Source: DASYXZ01 sp035308965 | GTDB taxonomy: Bacteria > Acidobacteriota > Terriglobia > UBA7540 | Assembly: GCA_035308965.1 (NCBI GenBank) | Contig: DATGFN010000022.1 | Span: forward strand, 317,503-381,502 | Direction: 5' to 3' | Length of the DNA stretch: 64,000 nucleotides | In this document: in pieces, positions 26,372 to 36,900 of the stretch | Numbering within the stretch: the first letter of the stretch is position 1 | Layout of the letters: every line of letters starts with the position of its first letter | Made by a program: the position numbers and the translations under genes | Notes under the pieces: model-generated | The model's input: only the letters and a program-made list of their open reading frames with translations | What the model was told of the DNA's origin: nothing | The model's database searches: none

Positions 26372-26818
26372 CTACCCGTCGGATTTTTTGATTGGAGACA
26401 TTTGACCGGCGGTGCGATCTTTTCCCGCAACGTCGAAACTGAGGTAGGTTTGATGCTTGCTCGCAGCCTCGATGGCCGGCATCAGATCTTTCATGATCTG
26501 CGATTTCACGACATAACCGCGAGCGCCAGCGTCCATCGCCCGGGCCATCGTGAACCGGGCATCGTGGACGGTTAGAAGAACAACTTCAGCTTCCGGCGCA
26601 ACCCGGCGGAGTTCCGGAATCGCGCTGATTCCGTCAAGATTGGGCATGCTGTAGTCGATAACTAAAACGTCGGGCCTTACTTGCCCGGCCTTTTGGACGG
26701 CGTCTCGCCCGTTCTCAGCTTCCGCAACTACCTCCCATCCCGACCGGGACTCGAGAAGCGCGCGCAGTTCACTCCGGAGTGCATCGTTATCTTCTGCAAG
26801 CAAAATTCGCAGCGGCAT
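26372..26818 (-). CDS. Single-domain response regulator
   Basis: 148 residues, start chosen at ATG 26818 because GAGGG sits at the right distance (an ATG two codons upstream is possible). Receiver fold: Asp pair in LLAEDNDALR, phospho-Asp in LVIDYSMPNLDG, Thr in LLTVHD, Lys in YVVKSQ. After about residue 120 there is only a 28-residue tail (YLSFDVAGKDRTAGQ), with no HTH. It is last in a minus-strand run kinase - receiver - receiver and likely takes phosphate from the kinase at 27438. Confidence 0.88.
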   Translation of the reverse strand: MPLRILLAEDNDALRSELRALLESRSGWEVVAEAENGRDAVQKAGQVRPDVLVIDYSMPNLDGISAIPELRRVAPEAEVVLLTVHDARFTMARAMDAGARGYVVKSQIMKDLMPAIEAASKHQTYLSFDVAGKDRTAGQMSPIKKSDG

Positions 26819-26875
26819 GGCCATCCCTCGATCAAACTGCGGTTTCGCGCCACAGTCACAGCGCATCAGCCCGGA

Positions 26876-27355
26876 TCAGGCCCCGCAGAATCCCAAGTCC
26901 AAACAAAATACCGCACCGGCGATGGGCGGCGTGTCCTCCCCAGGAATGGGCTTGACCTCGGGCGCTGAAGGCCCAAAGAATGTACCGCCGGCCAGCACCC
27001 GGTCGATCGCCAAGATAAGGTCGCGGGCCGCCTGCGATTTCATCACAAAGCCTTGCGCTCCGGCCTGGCGCGCCTCAGCAGTCAGCCTCTCGGATTCGTG
27101 CATCGAGAACAGGAGCACGCGGCTACCCAGACCAAGTTTGCCAATGTGGGAAGCGGCCTCAAGCCCGCTCATGGAAGGCATGGTGATATCGAGGATAACC
27201 ACGTCAGGCTTCAAGGCCTTGACGGCCTCAATGGCCTCCACGCCGTTGGTGGCTTCACCAGAGATTTCCCACTCGGGCCGCGACACGTTGATCAGGTTGC
27301 GGACTCCCTGGCGTACTATCTCGTGATCGTCAACAATTAGAATCGTGGTCCCCAT
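26876..27355 (-). CDS. NarL-type receiver lacking the HTH output domain
   Basis: 159 residues. Receiver motifs VDDHEIV, VVILDITMPSMSG, SMHESE and FVMKSQ are intact. The linker hallmark GGTFFGP appears, but the LuxR HTH that normally follows is replaced by about 25 residues (APEVKPIPGEDTPP, ending LDLGFCGA). It starts 82 bp after the kinase stop and precedes the second receiver by 57 bp. It may be a phosphate sink or act on proteins rather than DNA. Confidence 0.88.
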   Translation of the reverse strand: MGTTILIVDDHEIVRQGVRNLINVSRPEWEISGEATNGVEAIEAVKALKPDVVILDITMPSMSGLEAASHIGKLGLGSRVLLFSMHESERLTAEARQAGAQGFVMKSQAARDLILAIDRVLAGGTFFGPSAPEVKPIPGEDTPPIAGAVFCLDLGFCGA

Positions 27356-27437
27356 TTGAGATCCTCCATGCGTTCCATTTCAAATTGTGTTCCCACAATC
27401 CGGGATATCTGCCCGTGGCGCCCAGCGTTGCTGCCGA

Positions 27438-29015
27438 TTATGAACCTTTTCCACAAGGAACGGTAGCGGTGATTATCGATCCGCCGGCGGTTGAAGATAC
27501 TTCAAGTTTGCCGCCGAGTTGCCGGAGGCGTTCTTTCATGCCCCGCAGTCCAATCCCCAGCTTGCCCAGCGACCCGTGCTGAAGCGCATCCAATATCTCG
27601 GGAGGAATCCCCTTACCCTGATCGTGAACTTCCAACCTGATGGCGCCGTCCTTCATCTCCATTTTGACGCTCGCCACCTTGCTTCCGGAATGGCGGAGGA
27701 CATTGGTTAAACTTTCTTGAAGCACCCGAAAGATGGCCAATTCCACATCGCGGTGCAAGCGGGTGAACTGGGGAGAGATTTCGAGTCTGATCACAATCCC
27801 GCTGCGCTCCATGAACCCATCGAGGAACCACGGGATGGCTGAATTCAACCCCATTTCCTCCAGCATCGGAGGGTATAAAGTGTAGGAGGTTGTCCGGACT
27901 TCCTTGATAGCCTCATCCGAGAGACGAACGCAATTCAAAAGTTTCTGCCGCAATCCTTCAGCCAGCCCTGCGCCAGATTCCATCATTTCAAGATGCATTT
28001 TCAGCATCACCAGTTTTTGACCCAGGCTATCGTGAAGTTCCCGGCTCATGCGGCGCCGCTCTTCGTCTTGAATGCGAAAGAGCTGGGCGGAGAGTTCGCG
28101 CAGGGATTCCTGCGATGCTCGAATCACCTCCTCCGCCTTCTGAGTCTCGGTGAGATCTCGAGTGACCTTGGCAAACCCCCGTATGCGACCGGCCGGGTCG
28201 CGAAGCGCTGTGACCACAACGTTGGCCCAGAACCGCGAACCGTCCTTGCGCAAACGCCAACCGAAATCCTCGGTGCGTCCCGCGGCCGCCGCGCCTTCCA
28301 ATTCGCGAGCCGGTTTGCCTGCCTCGATATCCTCGACGGAATAGAAGACTGAGAAATGCTTTCCAATAATTTCGTCGGCCCGATACCCCTTGATCCGCTC
28401 TGCCCCGGGATTCCAGCTCAGAATGTATCCCTTGGGATCGAGCATGAAGATTGCATAATCCCGTACACCCTCCACCAGCAGGCGAAATCGTTCCTCGGTT
28501 TTCTGGAGTTCCATCTCCTGTGCTCTCAGCGCAGTAATGTCACTGAAGCTGCAGACAACGCTGGTCACGCTCCCATCATCCGCAAGATGAGGCACGGCAC
28601 TGCACAACAGCCAGATGCGGTCGCCCTTGGAGGGCCGGTACACACCCGCCACCACATTTCGCACGGGCTGCTTGGTGCGGATGGCACGCGCCGAAGGATG
28701 ATCGTCAGGCGTGAACTTCGATTCATCCTCGTGAATAACATCCCAATGTTTGTCAAAAGCGCTGAGGCCCTTCAGTTGATCGGGGGTGAGGTCCAGCAAT
28801 TCCAAGGCAGCGTGATTGAAAAGCAACGCCTCGGTGCCAGGTCCAACCACTGCGACACCGACGTCAAGGTCCTGGAGCGCACTTGGAAATAGCTCTTTAT
28901 TGCCGCTAGCCACTGCTTCCGTGGGCGGGGGAGGTGTCGACTTGTCGAGGCCACGCTCTCTGGTCAAGTGGACCGCCTTCGAGGGTGAACTGATCTTCGC
29001 GGGTAACCCAATCAA
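27438..29015 (-). CDS. PAS-PAS sensor histidine kinase (HisKA_3/NarX type)
   Basis: 525 residues from TTG 29015; the start is uncertain because no ribosome-binding site is seen. A TATAAT lies about 11 bp upstream of this codon, suggesting a near-leaderless transcript. Soluble: PAS at about 48-165 and 175-290 (with PAC segment GRIRGFAKVTRDLTETQ), then HisKA_3 with His328 in RRRMSRELHDSLGQKL and HATPase (QESLTNVLRHSG, DQGKGIP, GIGLRGMKERLRQLGG). NarX-type kinases normally pair with NarL-type regulators, yet the two receivers that follow lack HTH domains; the complete NarL-type regulator is 10 kb away at 16874. Confidence 0.9.
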   Translation of the reverse strand: MIGLPAKISSPSKAVHLTRERGLDKSTPPPPTEAVASGNKELFPSALQDLDVGVAVVGPGTEALLFNHAALELLDLTPDQLKGLSAFDKHWDVIHEDESKFTPDDHPSARAIRTKQPVRNVVAGVYRPSKGDRIWLLCSAVPHLADDGSVTSVVCSFSDITALRAQEMELQKTEERFRLLVEGVRDYAIFMLDPKGYILSWNPGAERIKGYRADEIIGKHFSVFYSVEDIEAGKPARELEGAAAAGRTEDFGWRLRKDGSRFWANVVVTALRDPAGRIRGFAKVTRDLTETQKAEEVIRASQESLRELSAQLFRIQDEERRRMSRELHDSLGQKLVMLKMHLEMMESGAGLAEGLRQKLLNCVRLSDEAIKEVRTTSYTLYPPMLEEMGLNSAIPWFLDGFMERSGIVIRLEISPQFTRLHRDVELAIFRVLQESLTNVLRHSGSKVASVKMEMKDGAIRLEVHDQGKGIPPEILDALQHGSLGKLGIGLRGMKERLRQLGGKLEVSSTAGGSIITATVPCGKGS

Positions 29016-29136
29016 GTTTAATGCCCATTATAGAGCAAGTCCAGACTCGCGTTCAGAGTTGTGGGGTTCAAGGAGGAGGGACGGTTGACTTACAAAAAGG
29101 CCTTTTGACACCCCATTATTAAGCGGGTAGCCCAGT

Positions 29137-29150
29137 CTCGCCGCGGCGAG
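29137..29150. repeat. 14-bp palindrome shared with 11017-11030
   Basis: CTCGCCGCGGCGAG, a perfect palindrome between the divergently unrelated kinase start and the acetate kinase 3' end. The same 14 bp lie upstream of glmU. Confidence 0.5.
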
Positions 29151-29179
29151 GTTTCGTGACTGTGGGAATTTATACCGAA

Positions 29180-30391
29180 TTAAATGCGAGCAAGTTTCCA
29201 ACACTCCCGCGCGATGGCCCAATCTTCCTGGGTTCGAATTACCAGCACACGAACGGTTGAACTTTCCGCAGAGATATCCATATCGACGGGGGAAGCGGCA
29301 TTTATATGCGCGTCGATTTTGAGGCCGAGAAACCCGAACGCGTCACATGCGGCGGCGCGCACTTGGGGGGAATTCTCTCCAATCCCGCCTGCAAACACGA
29401 GGGCATCGAGTCCACCTAGCGATGCCAACATGGCGCCGATGGATGACCGCAGACGATGCGTGAAAATGTCAAACGCCAACTGAGCGCGCTCGTTGGTATT
29501 CATCGTGGCCAGGATTTGGCGCATGTCACTCGAGAGGCCCGATATGCCCAGTAAGCCCGATTTTTGATTGAGCGTCTCCTCCAGTTGATCGGCCGAATAT
29601 TTCTCCTCGCGCAAGAGGTGGATCAGAATTCCCGGGTCCACGGAACCTGACCGGGTTCCCATCATCAGCCCTTCGAGCGGTGTAAATCCCATGGTGGTGT
29701 CCACACTCGTGCCGCCCTTGATGGCCGCCAGCGAACATCCGTTACCCAGATGGCAGGTGACCAACCTTAACTGAGTCAGGTCCCGTCCCAGAATTTCAGC
29801 CGCTCGCTGCGCACAGTATTGGTGGCTGATTCCGTGGAAACCATAGCGGCGGATTCCCTTTTCAATCCATTCATACGGCCCTGGGTAGGTTGCCGCGGCC
29901 GGCGGCATTTGGCTGTGGAAACTCGTGTCAAACACGGCGACCTGACACACCGGCCCCAGAATTTTGTCAATGGCCTCCATGCCCTCAAGGTCAGCGCGAT
30001 TGTGCAGCGGAGCGTAGACGGCCAGGGCGGCGATGGCAGCCCTCACTTCGGGCGTGACCATGGTTGCCTTTTCGAAATCATGCCCACCGTGCACAACTCG
30101 ATGGCCAACCACATCAATACCCGACCGCTGGCGAATGCATTGTGTCGGCCCGCTCCACAGCGTTTCCAGCATTGTCTTAATCGCCGTCGCCCTCGAATCA
30201 ACCTTCAACACATCGTGAAGGACCGGGCCGGCGGAACTCTTCACCTGGAGTTCCGCGCTCCCCGCTCCGGCGCTCCAGTCAATTTGCGCCTCCCAAAGCG
30301 GTTTGGGCGGAGATTGAGGCAACCCATCACCCAATTCAAAAAGGCAACTCTTCTGGCTGCTCGAACCGGCGTTGAGGACGAGGATTTTCAT
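29180..30391 (-). CDS. ackA: Acetate kinase
   Basis: 403 residues. Family motifs: MKILVLNAGSSSQK at the N-terminus, HRVVHGG, DTSFH, GFHGISHQY, HLGNGCSLAAIKGG, DTTMGFTPLEGLMMGTRSG and FAGGIGENSP. It converts acetyl phosphate and ADP to acetate and ATP. It lies 200 bp downstream of phosphoketolase on the same strand, so acetyl phosphate made by that enzyme is probably its substrate. The N-terminal region is some 20 residues longer than usual between the first and second strands. Confidence 0.96.
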   Translation of the reverse strand: MKILVLNAGSSSQKSCLFELGDGLPQSPPKPLWEAQIDWSAGAGSAELQVKSSAGPVLHDVLKVDSRATAIKTMLETLWSGPTQCIRQRSGIDVVGHRVVHGGHDFEKATMVTPEVRAAIAALAVYAPLHNRADLEGMEAIDKILGPVCQVAVFDTSFHSQMPPAAATYPGPYEWIEKGIRRYGFHGISHQYCAQRAAEILGRDLTQLRLVTCHLGNGCSLAAIKGGTSVDTTMGFTPLEGLMMGTRSGSVDPGILIHLLREEKYSADQLEETLNQKSGLLGISGLSSDMRQILATMNTNERAQLAFDIFTHRLRSSIGAMLASLGGLDALVFAGGIGENSPQVRAAACDAFGFLGLKIDAHINAASPVDMDISAESSTVRVLVIRTQEDWAIARECWKLARI

Positions 30392-30462
30392 TTCGAGAAG
30401 TATTTCAGGCGGTCAGCATTTGAGTCTGTCAGTATTTCAGTCGTTCAGTTTGTCGCTCTCCT

Positions 30463-30513
30463 TAGCGGCGCTGTCCTCAATGCCGAAAAACGCCGGTGAG
30501 GACACCGGCGCTA
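30463..30513. repeat. GCGCTAC-type hairpin between phosphoketolase and acetate kinase
   Basis: TAGCGGCGCTGTCCTCAATGCCG and CGCCGGTGAGGACACCGGCGCTA form an imperfect 23-bp inverted repeat around AAAAA. It lies in the intergenic region of the xfp-ackA pair and could reduce read-through. Confidence 0.65.
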
Positions 30514-30591
30514 CAGCAGAAGTCGTCACAATAATTGGCAAGCCTTAAGAAGATCGAAATACTGAAATACTGACAAACTGAGAAACTTCTC

Positions 30592-33024
30592 TCAGTACTT
30601 CCAACTCCAATCGCGAATTTCCGGCATATCATCGCCGTGCTGGCAAATGTAGCGCTTGTGTTCCACAAGTTTATCGCGCAGGAACTGTTTGAAATGGGCG
30701 CCAACTCGCGCCAGGCGAGGCACGCGGTCTACCACGTCGCCCGCCAGATGGAAACGGTCCAAGTCATTCAACACCGTCATATCGAAAGGCGTGGTGGTGG
30801 TCCCTTCCTCCTTGTAGCCGCGTACGTGCATGTTGGGGTGGTTTGTCCTGCGATAGGTCAAGCGATGGATCAACCATGGATAGCCGTGGTAGGCAAACAC
30901 CACCGGTTTGTCAGTGGTGAACATGGAATCGAATTCGTAGTCTGTGAGCCCGTGCGGGTGCTCGGTGGAAGGTTGCAAGGTCATCAGGTCCACGATATTC
31001 ACCACGCGAAGCTTGATATCCGGAAAATGTTGGCGGAGCAAGTCCACGGCAGCGAGCGTCTCAAGAGTGGGCACATCTCCGGCGCATGCCATGACGGCGT
31101 CGGGCTCCGTCCCCTCATCGGTTGACGCCCAACTCCAAATGCCGAGGCCCGACGTGCAGTGCTCGATGGCCTCTTCCATATTCAGCCACTGAAGGGCGGG
31201 CTGCTTGCCTGCCACAATCACATTCACGTAATGGCGGCTGCGCAGGCAATGGTCGGCCACCGAGAGAAGCGTGTTGGCGTCGGGCGGCAGGTAGACTCGC
31301 ACCACGTCCGCCTTTTTATTCACCACGTGATCGATGAAGCCGGGATCCTGATGGCTGAACCCGTTGTGATCCTGCCGCCAAACGTGCGAACTCAGCAGAT
31401 AGTTGAGCGAGGCGATGGGGCGCCGCCAGGGAATGTGCCGCGTAACGTTCAACCACTTGGCGTGCTGGTTGAACATCGAGTCCACGATGTGGATGAACGC
31501 TTCGTAACAGGAAAAGAAACCGTGGCGGCCGGTGAGCAGATAGCCCTCCAGCCATCCCTGGCACATGTGCTCGCTCAGCACTTCCATCACCCGGCCGTCG
31601 GGCGAGAGGTTCTCGTCCGTGGGCAGTATGGTTTCCGTAAATTCTTTCCCGGTCACTTCATAAAGCGCGTCGAGCCGATTGGATGCCGTTTCGTCGGGAC
31701 CCATCACGCGGAAGTTATTCGAACCGGCGTTCAGCTTCATCACGTCGCGCAGAAACTTGCCCAACTCGCGCGTAGCCTCAGCAGTCACGGCGCCGGGCTT
31801 GGGCACTGGGACTGCGTACCGGCTGAAATCGGGCATGGCCAGGTCCTTCAACAGCAGGCCTCCGTTGGCGTGCGGATTGGCGCCCATGCGCCGCTCGCCC
31901 CGGGGCGCAAGTTCCGATAGTTCAGGAATTAGTTTGCCATCGCCGTCAAACAATTCTTCGGCCTTGTAACTCTTCATCCATTCTTCGAGCAGTTTCAGAT
32001 GCTTCGGCTTGGTGGCCAAGTCGGTGAGTGGAACCTGGTGCGCGCGCCAGGTTCCTTCCATCGGTTTACCGTCCACAACTTTTGGCCCGGTCCAGCCTTT
32101 GGGAGTTCGCATAATAATCATGGGCCAGGTGGGGCGGCTGGAGAATCCGTGACTGCGCGCTTCGTTCTGAATCGCTCGAATATCGGCCAACGAAGAGTCC
32201 AAGGTGTGGGCCATAAGCTGGTGCATGGCTTCGGGCTCGTGACCCTCGACGAAGTAGGGTTTGTAGCCGTAGCCGTTGAAGAGAGAGGTCAGCTCCCCGT
32301 CACTCAATCGCCCCAGCACGGTGGGGTTGGCAATCTTGTAGCCGTTCAAATGCAGGATGGGCAGCACCGCTCCGTCGCGCGCCGGGTTCAGGAATTTGTT
32401 CGAGTGCCAACTGGTGGCCATCGGGCCGGTTTCCGCTTCGCCGTCGCCCACCACACAGCAGACCAGCAGGTCGGGATTATCAAAAGCCGCGCCATAGGCG
32501 TGCACCAGCGCATAACCCAACTCGCCACCCTCGTGGATTGAACCCGGCGTTTCCGGCGCCACGTGGCTGGGAATTCCGCCGGGAAACGAAAATTGCTTGA
32601 AAAGCCGCTTGATGCCGAGCGCGTTGCGGGGAATGTTGGGATAGAATTCGCTGTAAGTTCCTTCCAGATAGGTGTTAGCCACCAGGCCCGGCCCTCCGTG
32701 GCCCGGCCCGGTAACGTAAATCACATTCAGATCGTGCTTCTTGATCAGCCGGTTGAAATGAACGTAGATGAAATTCAGGCCGGGCGTTGTGCCCCAATGG
32801 CCGAGCAGGCGCGGCTTAACATGCTCCAACTTGAGAGGCTCGCTCAGCAGCGGATTGTCAAGCAGGTAGATTTGTCCCACGGACAAATAATTGGCGGCAC
32901 GCCAGTAGGCGTTCATTTTTTTCAACTCTTCATGCGAGAGCGGTTGGCTGGAAACTGGTTTGACGGCGGACTTTTGACTCTTTGAATTGCTTTTGTGAGG
33001 TTTCGCAGGTCTAGTCTTGGGCAT
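30592..33024 (-). CDS. xfp: Xylulose-5-P/fructose-6-P phosphoketolase
   Basis: 810 residues, typical length. Motifs: YWRAANYLSVGQIYLL, LLGHWGTTPGLNFIYVH, TGPGHGGPGLVANTYLEGTYSE, PGSIHEGGELGYALVHAYGA and the thiamine diphosphate/Mg site VVGDGEAETGP. Phosphoketolase splits xylulose-5-P or fructose-6-P with phosphate to give acetyl phosphate plus glyceraldehyde-3-P or erythrose-4-P. With acetate kinase downstream this gives ATP and acetate from pentoses without pyruvate. The N-terminal 25 residues are Lys/Ser-rich and probably disordered. AGGA lies upstream of the ATG. Confidence 0.96.
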   Translation of the reverse strand: MPKTRPAKPHKSNSKSQKSAVKPVSSQPLSHEELKKMNAYWRAANYLSVGQIYLLDNPLLSEPLKLEHVKPRLLGHWGTTPGLNFIYVHFNRLIKKHDLNVIYVTGPGHGGPGLVANTYLEGTYSEFYPNIPRNALGIKRLFKQFSFPGGIPSHVAPETPGSIHEGGELGYALVHAYGAAFDNPDLLVCCVVGDGEAETGPMATSWHSNKFLNPARDGAVLPILHLNGYKIANPTVLGRLSDGELTSLFNGYGYKPYFVEGHEPEAMHQLMAHTLDSSLADIRAIQNEARSHGFSSRPTWPMIIMRTPKGWTGPKVVDGKPMEGTWRAHQVPLTDLATKPKHLKLLEEWMKSYKAEELFDGDGKLIPELSELAPRGERRMGANPHANGGLLLKDLAMPDFSRYAVPVPKPGAVTAEATRELGKFLRDVMKLNAGSNNFRVMGPDETASNRLDALYEVTGKEFTETILPTDENLSPDGRVMEVLSEHMCQGWLEGYLLTGRHGFFSCYEAFIHIVDSMFNQHAKWLNVTRHIPWRRPIASLNYLLSSHVWRQDHNGFSHQDPGFIDHVVNKKADVVRVYLPPDANTLLSVADHCLRSRHYVNVIVAGKQPALQWLNMEEAIEHCTSGLGIWSWASTDEGTEPDAVMACAGDVPTLETLAAVDLLRQHFPDIKLRVVNIVDLMTLQPSTEHPHGLTDYEFDSMFTTDKPVVFAYHGYPWLIHRLTYRRTNHPNMHVRGYKEEGTTTTPFDMTVLNDLDRFHLAGDVVDRVPRLARVGAHFKQFLRDKLVEHKRYICQHGDDMPEIRDWSWKY

Positions 33025-33246
33025 AGATCACCATCCTTCCCATGAGTTCACGCGCACTCGATGAAAACTTTATGATCACGCGAAACAACATTTTACCTCA
33101 GTTGCCGGTTGCACAATTGTTACAAGGATTTTAATTTTGGGACTAGCGCAGCCGTTTGGACATTGCGCTGTGATTGCATAGGGCGCGGAGGTTAAAGGTG
33201 AAATCATGATGCCGTGAGCTATGAAAGGAGGATGCTCGCGCCGGCT

Positions 33247-33624
33247 TCACTTCGAAGGGGGTTGGGCCCGCCTTTGCTCCAAGTGCTTGATGGTGTCGCG
33301 CAGCCATTGCTTGATGGCGTTTTCCATTTCTTCCTGGGTTTCCATTCTCTCGAGTTGGTGCACAGTTTCTCCCGATGGACCGACGGGAATGTGATGGCAG
33401 GGAATGTTCGACTTACGCTGTTCGGCCGGGACAAATTGCATCAAGATGCACTCATCGCAGGGACGAGTGCGTTCGGGATCGCCGAAATTGAGACAACTCA
33501 GGGAATCTTGAAAAGTTGATGTGGGCAGCCAAGGTGTTCGGACCGAGCGCCCGTAACCACCTTTTTCAATGAAATCGAGTTCAGCCTTGAGAACTTCCAC
33601 AACATCGCGAGCATCATCGGGCAT
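33247..33624 (-). CDS. Hypothetical protein with Cys cluster
   Basis: 125 residues, GGAGG before the ATG. Residues about 40-80 contain SCLNFGDPERTRPCDECILMQFVP and IPCHHIPV, four Cys and two His that could bind a metal. The rest is helical and acidic/basic. Not recognised. It stands alone between the phosphoketolase gene (divergent side) and the macroglobulin gene. Confidence 0.7.
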   Translation of the reverse strand: MPDDARDVVEVLKAELDFIEKGGYGRSVRTPWLPTSTFQDSLSCLNFGDPERTRPCDECILMQFVPAEQRKSNIPCHHIPVGPSGETVHQLERMETQEEMENAIKQWLRDTIKHLEQRRAQPPSK

Positions 33625-33935
33625 GACGACGCCTCCGTAATATCCATTATCGGAAGATTTCTGCCCGCAGTTTAGCAGGTTGAGATTAGGTTGTCTGTCT
33701 AAATATGACTGCAGCCGCCTGCGTCCTTAATCACGCAGGGCTTCATCCTGCGGGCTCGCGAGTCCAGGCAGACGCGCCCTCGTGGATTGTGCCAATTCTC
33801 CCGCCACAAATTATTTCGCAAGATATTCCTATTCGCCCGTTCTTTCCCTGAGCGCGATAAGAAGTAAATCGTGCCGAAATGTTTGCGCAGCGCTCATTGT
33901 CAGACTGCGCCACAGGATCAAAAGGGAGAGCCACC

Positions 33936-36900
33936 ATGAAGTCCTCAAGAAATCAACGGATTGCCCACACCCCGATGAGTCCGCGGAAAACCTCGCTGTG
34001 GATCATCGCCTTGATTGGGGCATTGGCCCTGGTCGCGCTGGGAGTCGTTCTGCAATCGTCGCCGGCGGAAGGCAACGAAGGCCCGGTGGTCACCTACACC
34101 CATGGCCGCGTCAACGTCGCTATTCCTTTCCACGCAGGAAAGGCGGGATCGGGCCGGTTAAGGCTCGAAATCCTGGACCCGGAAGATCATGTGGTGGCCC
34201 AGACCACTCGCGACGTGCAAGTGAATGAGGGGAGCGGCAGGTGGCACTCCGAACTCCAATTGGCAAGTGTGATGCCCGTCGAAGATCTTGTCTGGCACCG
34301 CTTGCGCTATCGCTTTGAATACGATGACCGGTCGAATGACACGGGCGCGCCCATCGAGGGGACTGAATCGATTTCGCAAATTCTGCGCACCCCCGTGGTC
34401 CATATTCTCGGCCAGCAAGCATACCTGGCTGGAAGTGAGGCGGCGGTTCGAGTGATCACCACGGACTCCAGGAACGAATTGCTGAGCGGCGGAAGTCTCA
34501 AGATTGAATTGCTCGAGTCGGAAAAACTCTCGCGCCTGCTATTTAAGGGACCGCTCGACCGGCGCGGCACCACGGAGGCGCAATTCCGTCTGCCCGCGGG
34601 ATTGGTGGGAACATTCCAATTGCGATACAGCGTGGACACATCCATTGGCGCGACGGAATTCACCCAATCACTTCGCCTCGAAGACAAGCAATCGATTCTG
34701 CTCACCACGGAAAAGCCAATCTATCAACCGGGCCAGACCATCCACGTGCGAGCGTTGGTGCTGGATCGCTCAGACCATCACGCGACGAACGCACGCAAGC
34801 TCACTTTTGAAGTGGAAGATTCCCGCGGCAATAAAGTTTTCAAGAAACTCACGGCGACGGATGAGTTTGGAATCGCTTCTGCGGAATTCGCCTTGGCGGA
34901 CGAAGTCAACCTCGGCACCTATCACCTGCGCGCGCTTCTTGGGGATGAGCAGGGGGCGGGCGCCAACAGCGCTGAGATTGCACTGAACGTTCAGCGCTAC
35001 GTCCTGCCCAAATTCAAAGTGGCGGTGGAATTTTCCGGCGACCACGGCAAAACCACCCATGGCTACCGCCCCGGCGATCGAGTGACGGGCACAGTGCGCG
35101 CCAACTATTTTTTTGGCAAGCCCGTGGATGGTGCTGAGGTGACCATCAAAGCGACGGCCCTTGACGTGGCTCTTTTCGAAGCCGGTTCGGTGCAGGGGAA
35201 GACGGACGGCGACGGCACCTACCATTTCGATTTTCGTCTACCTGAGTACTTTGCCGGACGGCCGCTTGACCAGGGCGCGGCCAAGGTTCTGGTGGAGGCG
35301 AGCGTGAAAGACTCCGCCGGCCACACTGAAACGCGCGGCGAACCCCTCACCGTGACTGAATCTCCGATCATCATCACCGCGGTACCCGAGGGCGGAACGC
35401 TGGTTCGCAATATTGAAAACGAAGTCTTCATTCTCACTTCTTATCCCGACGGCTCGCCTGCCAAAACCGATTTGACCGTGCACGGAACCGGCCTCGCTGA
35501 ACAGCACGCTTCATCCGACGCGGGCGGCGTGGCGGTGGTCAGGATGACGCCGGGAGACAGCTCGGCGCAGCTCGACATCCAAGCGCGCGACAGCGAAGGC
35601 AATTCCGCGAAACGCACAGTCCAACTCGAATTGCGCGATGGCCAAGACCAGGTGCTGTTGCGCGTGGAGCGCGTGGTCTACCATGCCGGCGATCCCATTC
35701 GATTGAAAATCTTTTCAACCCATCGCCGCGGAACGGTCTACGTGGACGTGGTGAAGGAAGGGCAAACCGTGCTAACCCGCGATCTGGACATTGAAAATGG
35801 AGTGGCGGACCTGAACCTGACCGCCAGCCCTGACTTGGCGGGCACGGTGGATGTGAACGCCTACCAATTCAGCCGGAACGCGGTGCCGGTGGGAGACCAT
35901 CGCCTGATTTTCGTGCAGCCCGCCGAAGAATTGAAAATTGAAACTGTGGCCGACGCCGGTGCGTACCGGCCCGGACAGGACGCGCGAATCCGTTTCCGCG
36001 TGACCAACGCGCGCGGCCAGGGTGTGCGCGCCGCGCTAGGACTCCAGGTGGTGGACGAAGCGGTATTCGCACTGGCGGAAAAACAACCGGGCTTTGCCAA
36101 AGTGTTTTTTTATCTCGAGCAGGAAGTCCTGAAGCCGCGGTATGAAATCCATTCCATTGGAATGCCGGAGATTGTGGAACCGGTGGAGAAATCGGAGGTA
36201 GAACAAAAAGATCGGGCCGCACGCGCTCTATTCGCCGCCACGGAAGTGGTGAACAACAACAAAATGCAAACCGAATTTGGGCGGACGATTCCGTCCACGA
36301 AATACAACGAATATGCCAACCGCTATCGCACCGAGTTTATGAAACAGGCGCATGACCTTGCCCGGACACTCAACACCTATTACGTCGAGCATCCGGACAG
36401 CGGGGATCTGACCAAAGTCGCGACGCTAATGGCCAGGGACGGCCGGGTGAATCTGCGCGACGCGTGGGGATCTGAAATGCATTTCCAACCCACCGGTTGG
36501 AACGATGGACAGAAGACTTACACCATGCTCGTCAGCAACGGTCCGGACAAACAGGCAGGCACGGGAGACGATCTGGGGGTTTACTTCGAGTCGCGCCGGC
36601 GTCGCGTGGTTGGGCCGCCGCGGGCGATCGACAGAAGCACGATCCATATCGACGTCGAGCAAGGCTTTGGCCCGTTTACTTCGCGGGGCGAGATGGACGG
36701 AACCATCATCGACAGGACAGGCGCCGCAGTGGAAGGCGCCACCGTTAATGTCCGGGCGACGGGTAATGGAGTAACGCGAATCGCGCGCTCGAACGCTCGT
36801 GGATACTTCTCTCTGCGCGGTTTGCCGGAAGGCGCTTATTCAATCGAAATTTACATGCCGGGTTTTGAAAGCGTTTCGGCGCCAAGCGTAAATCTGCGTG

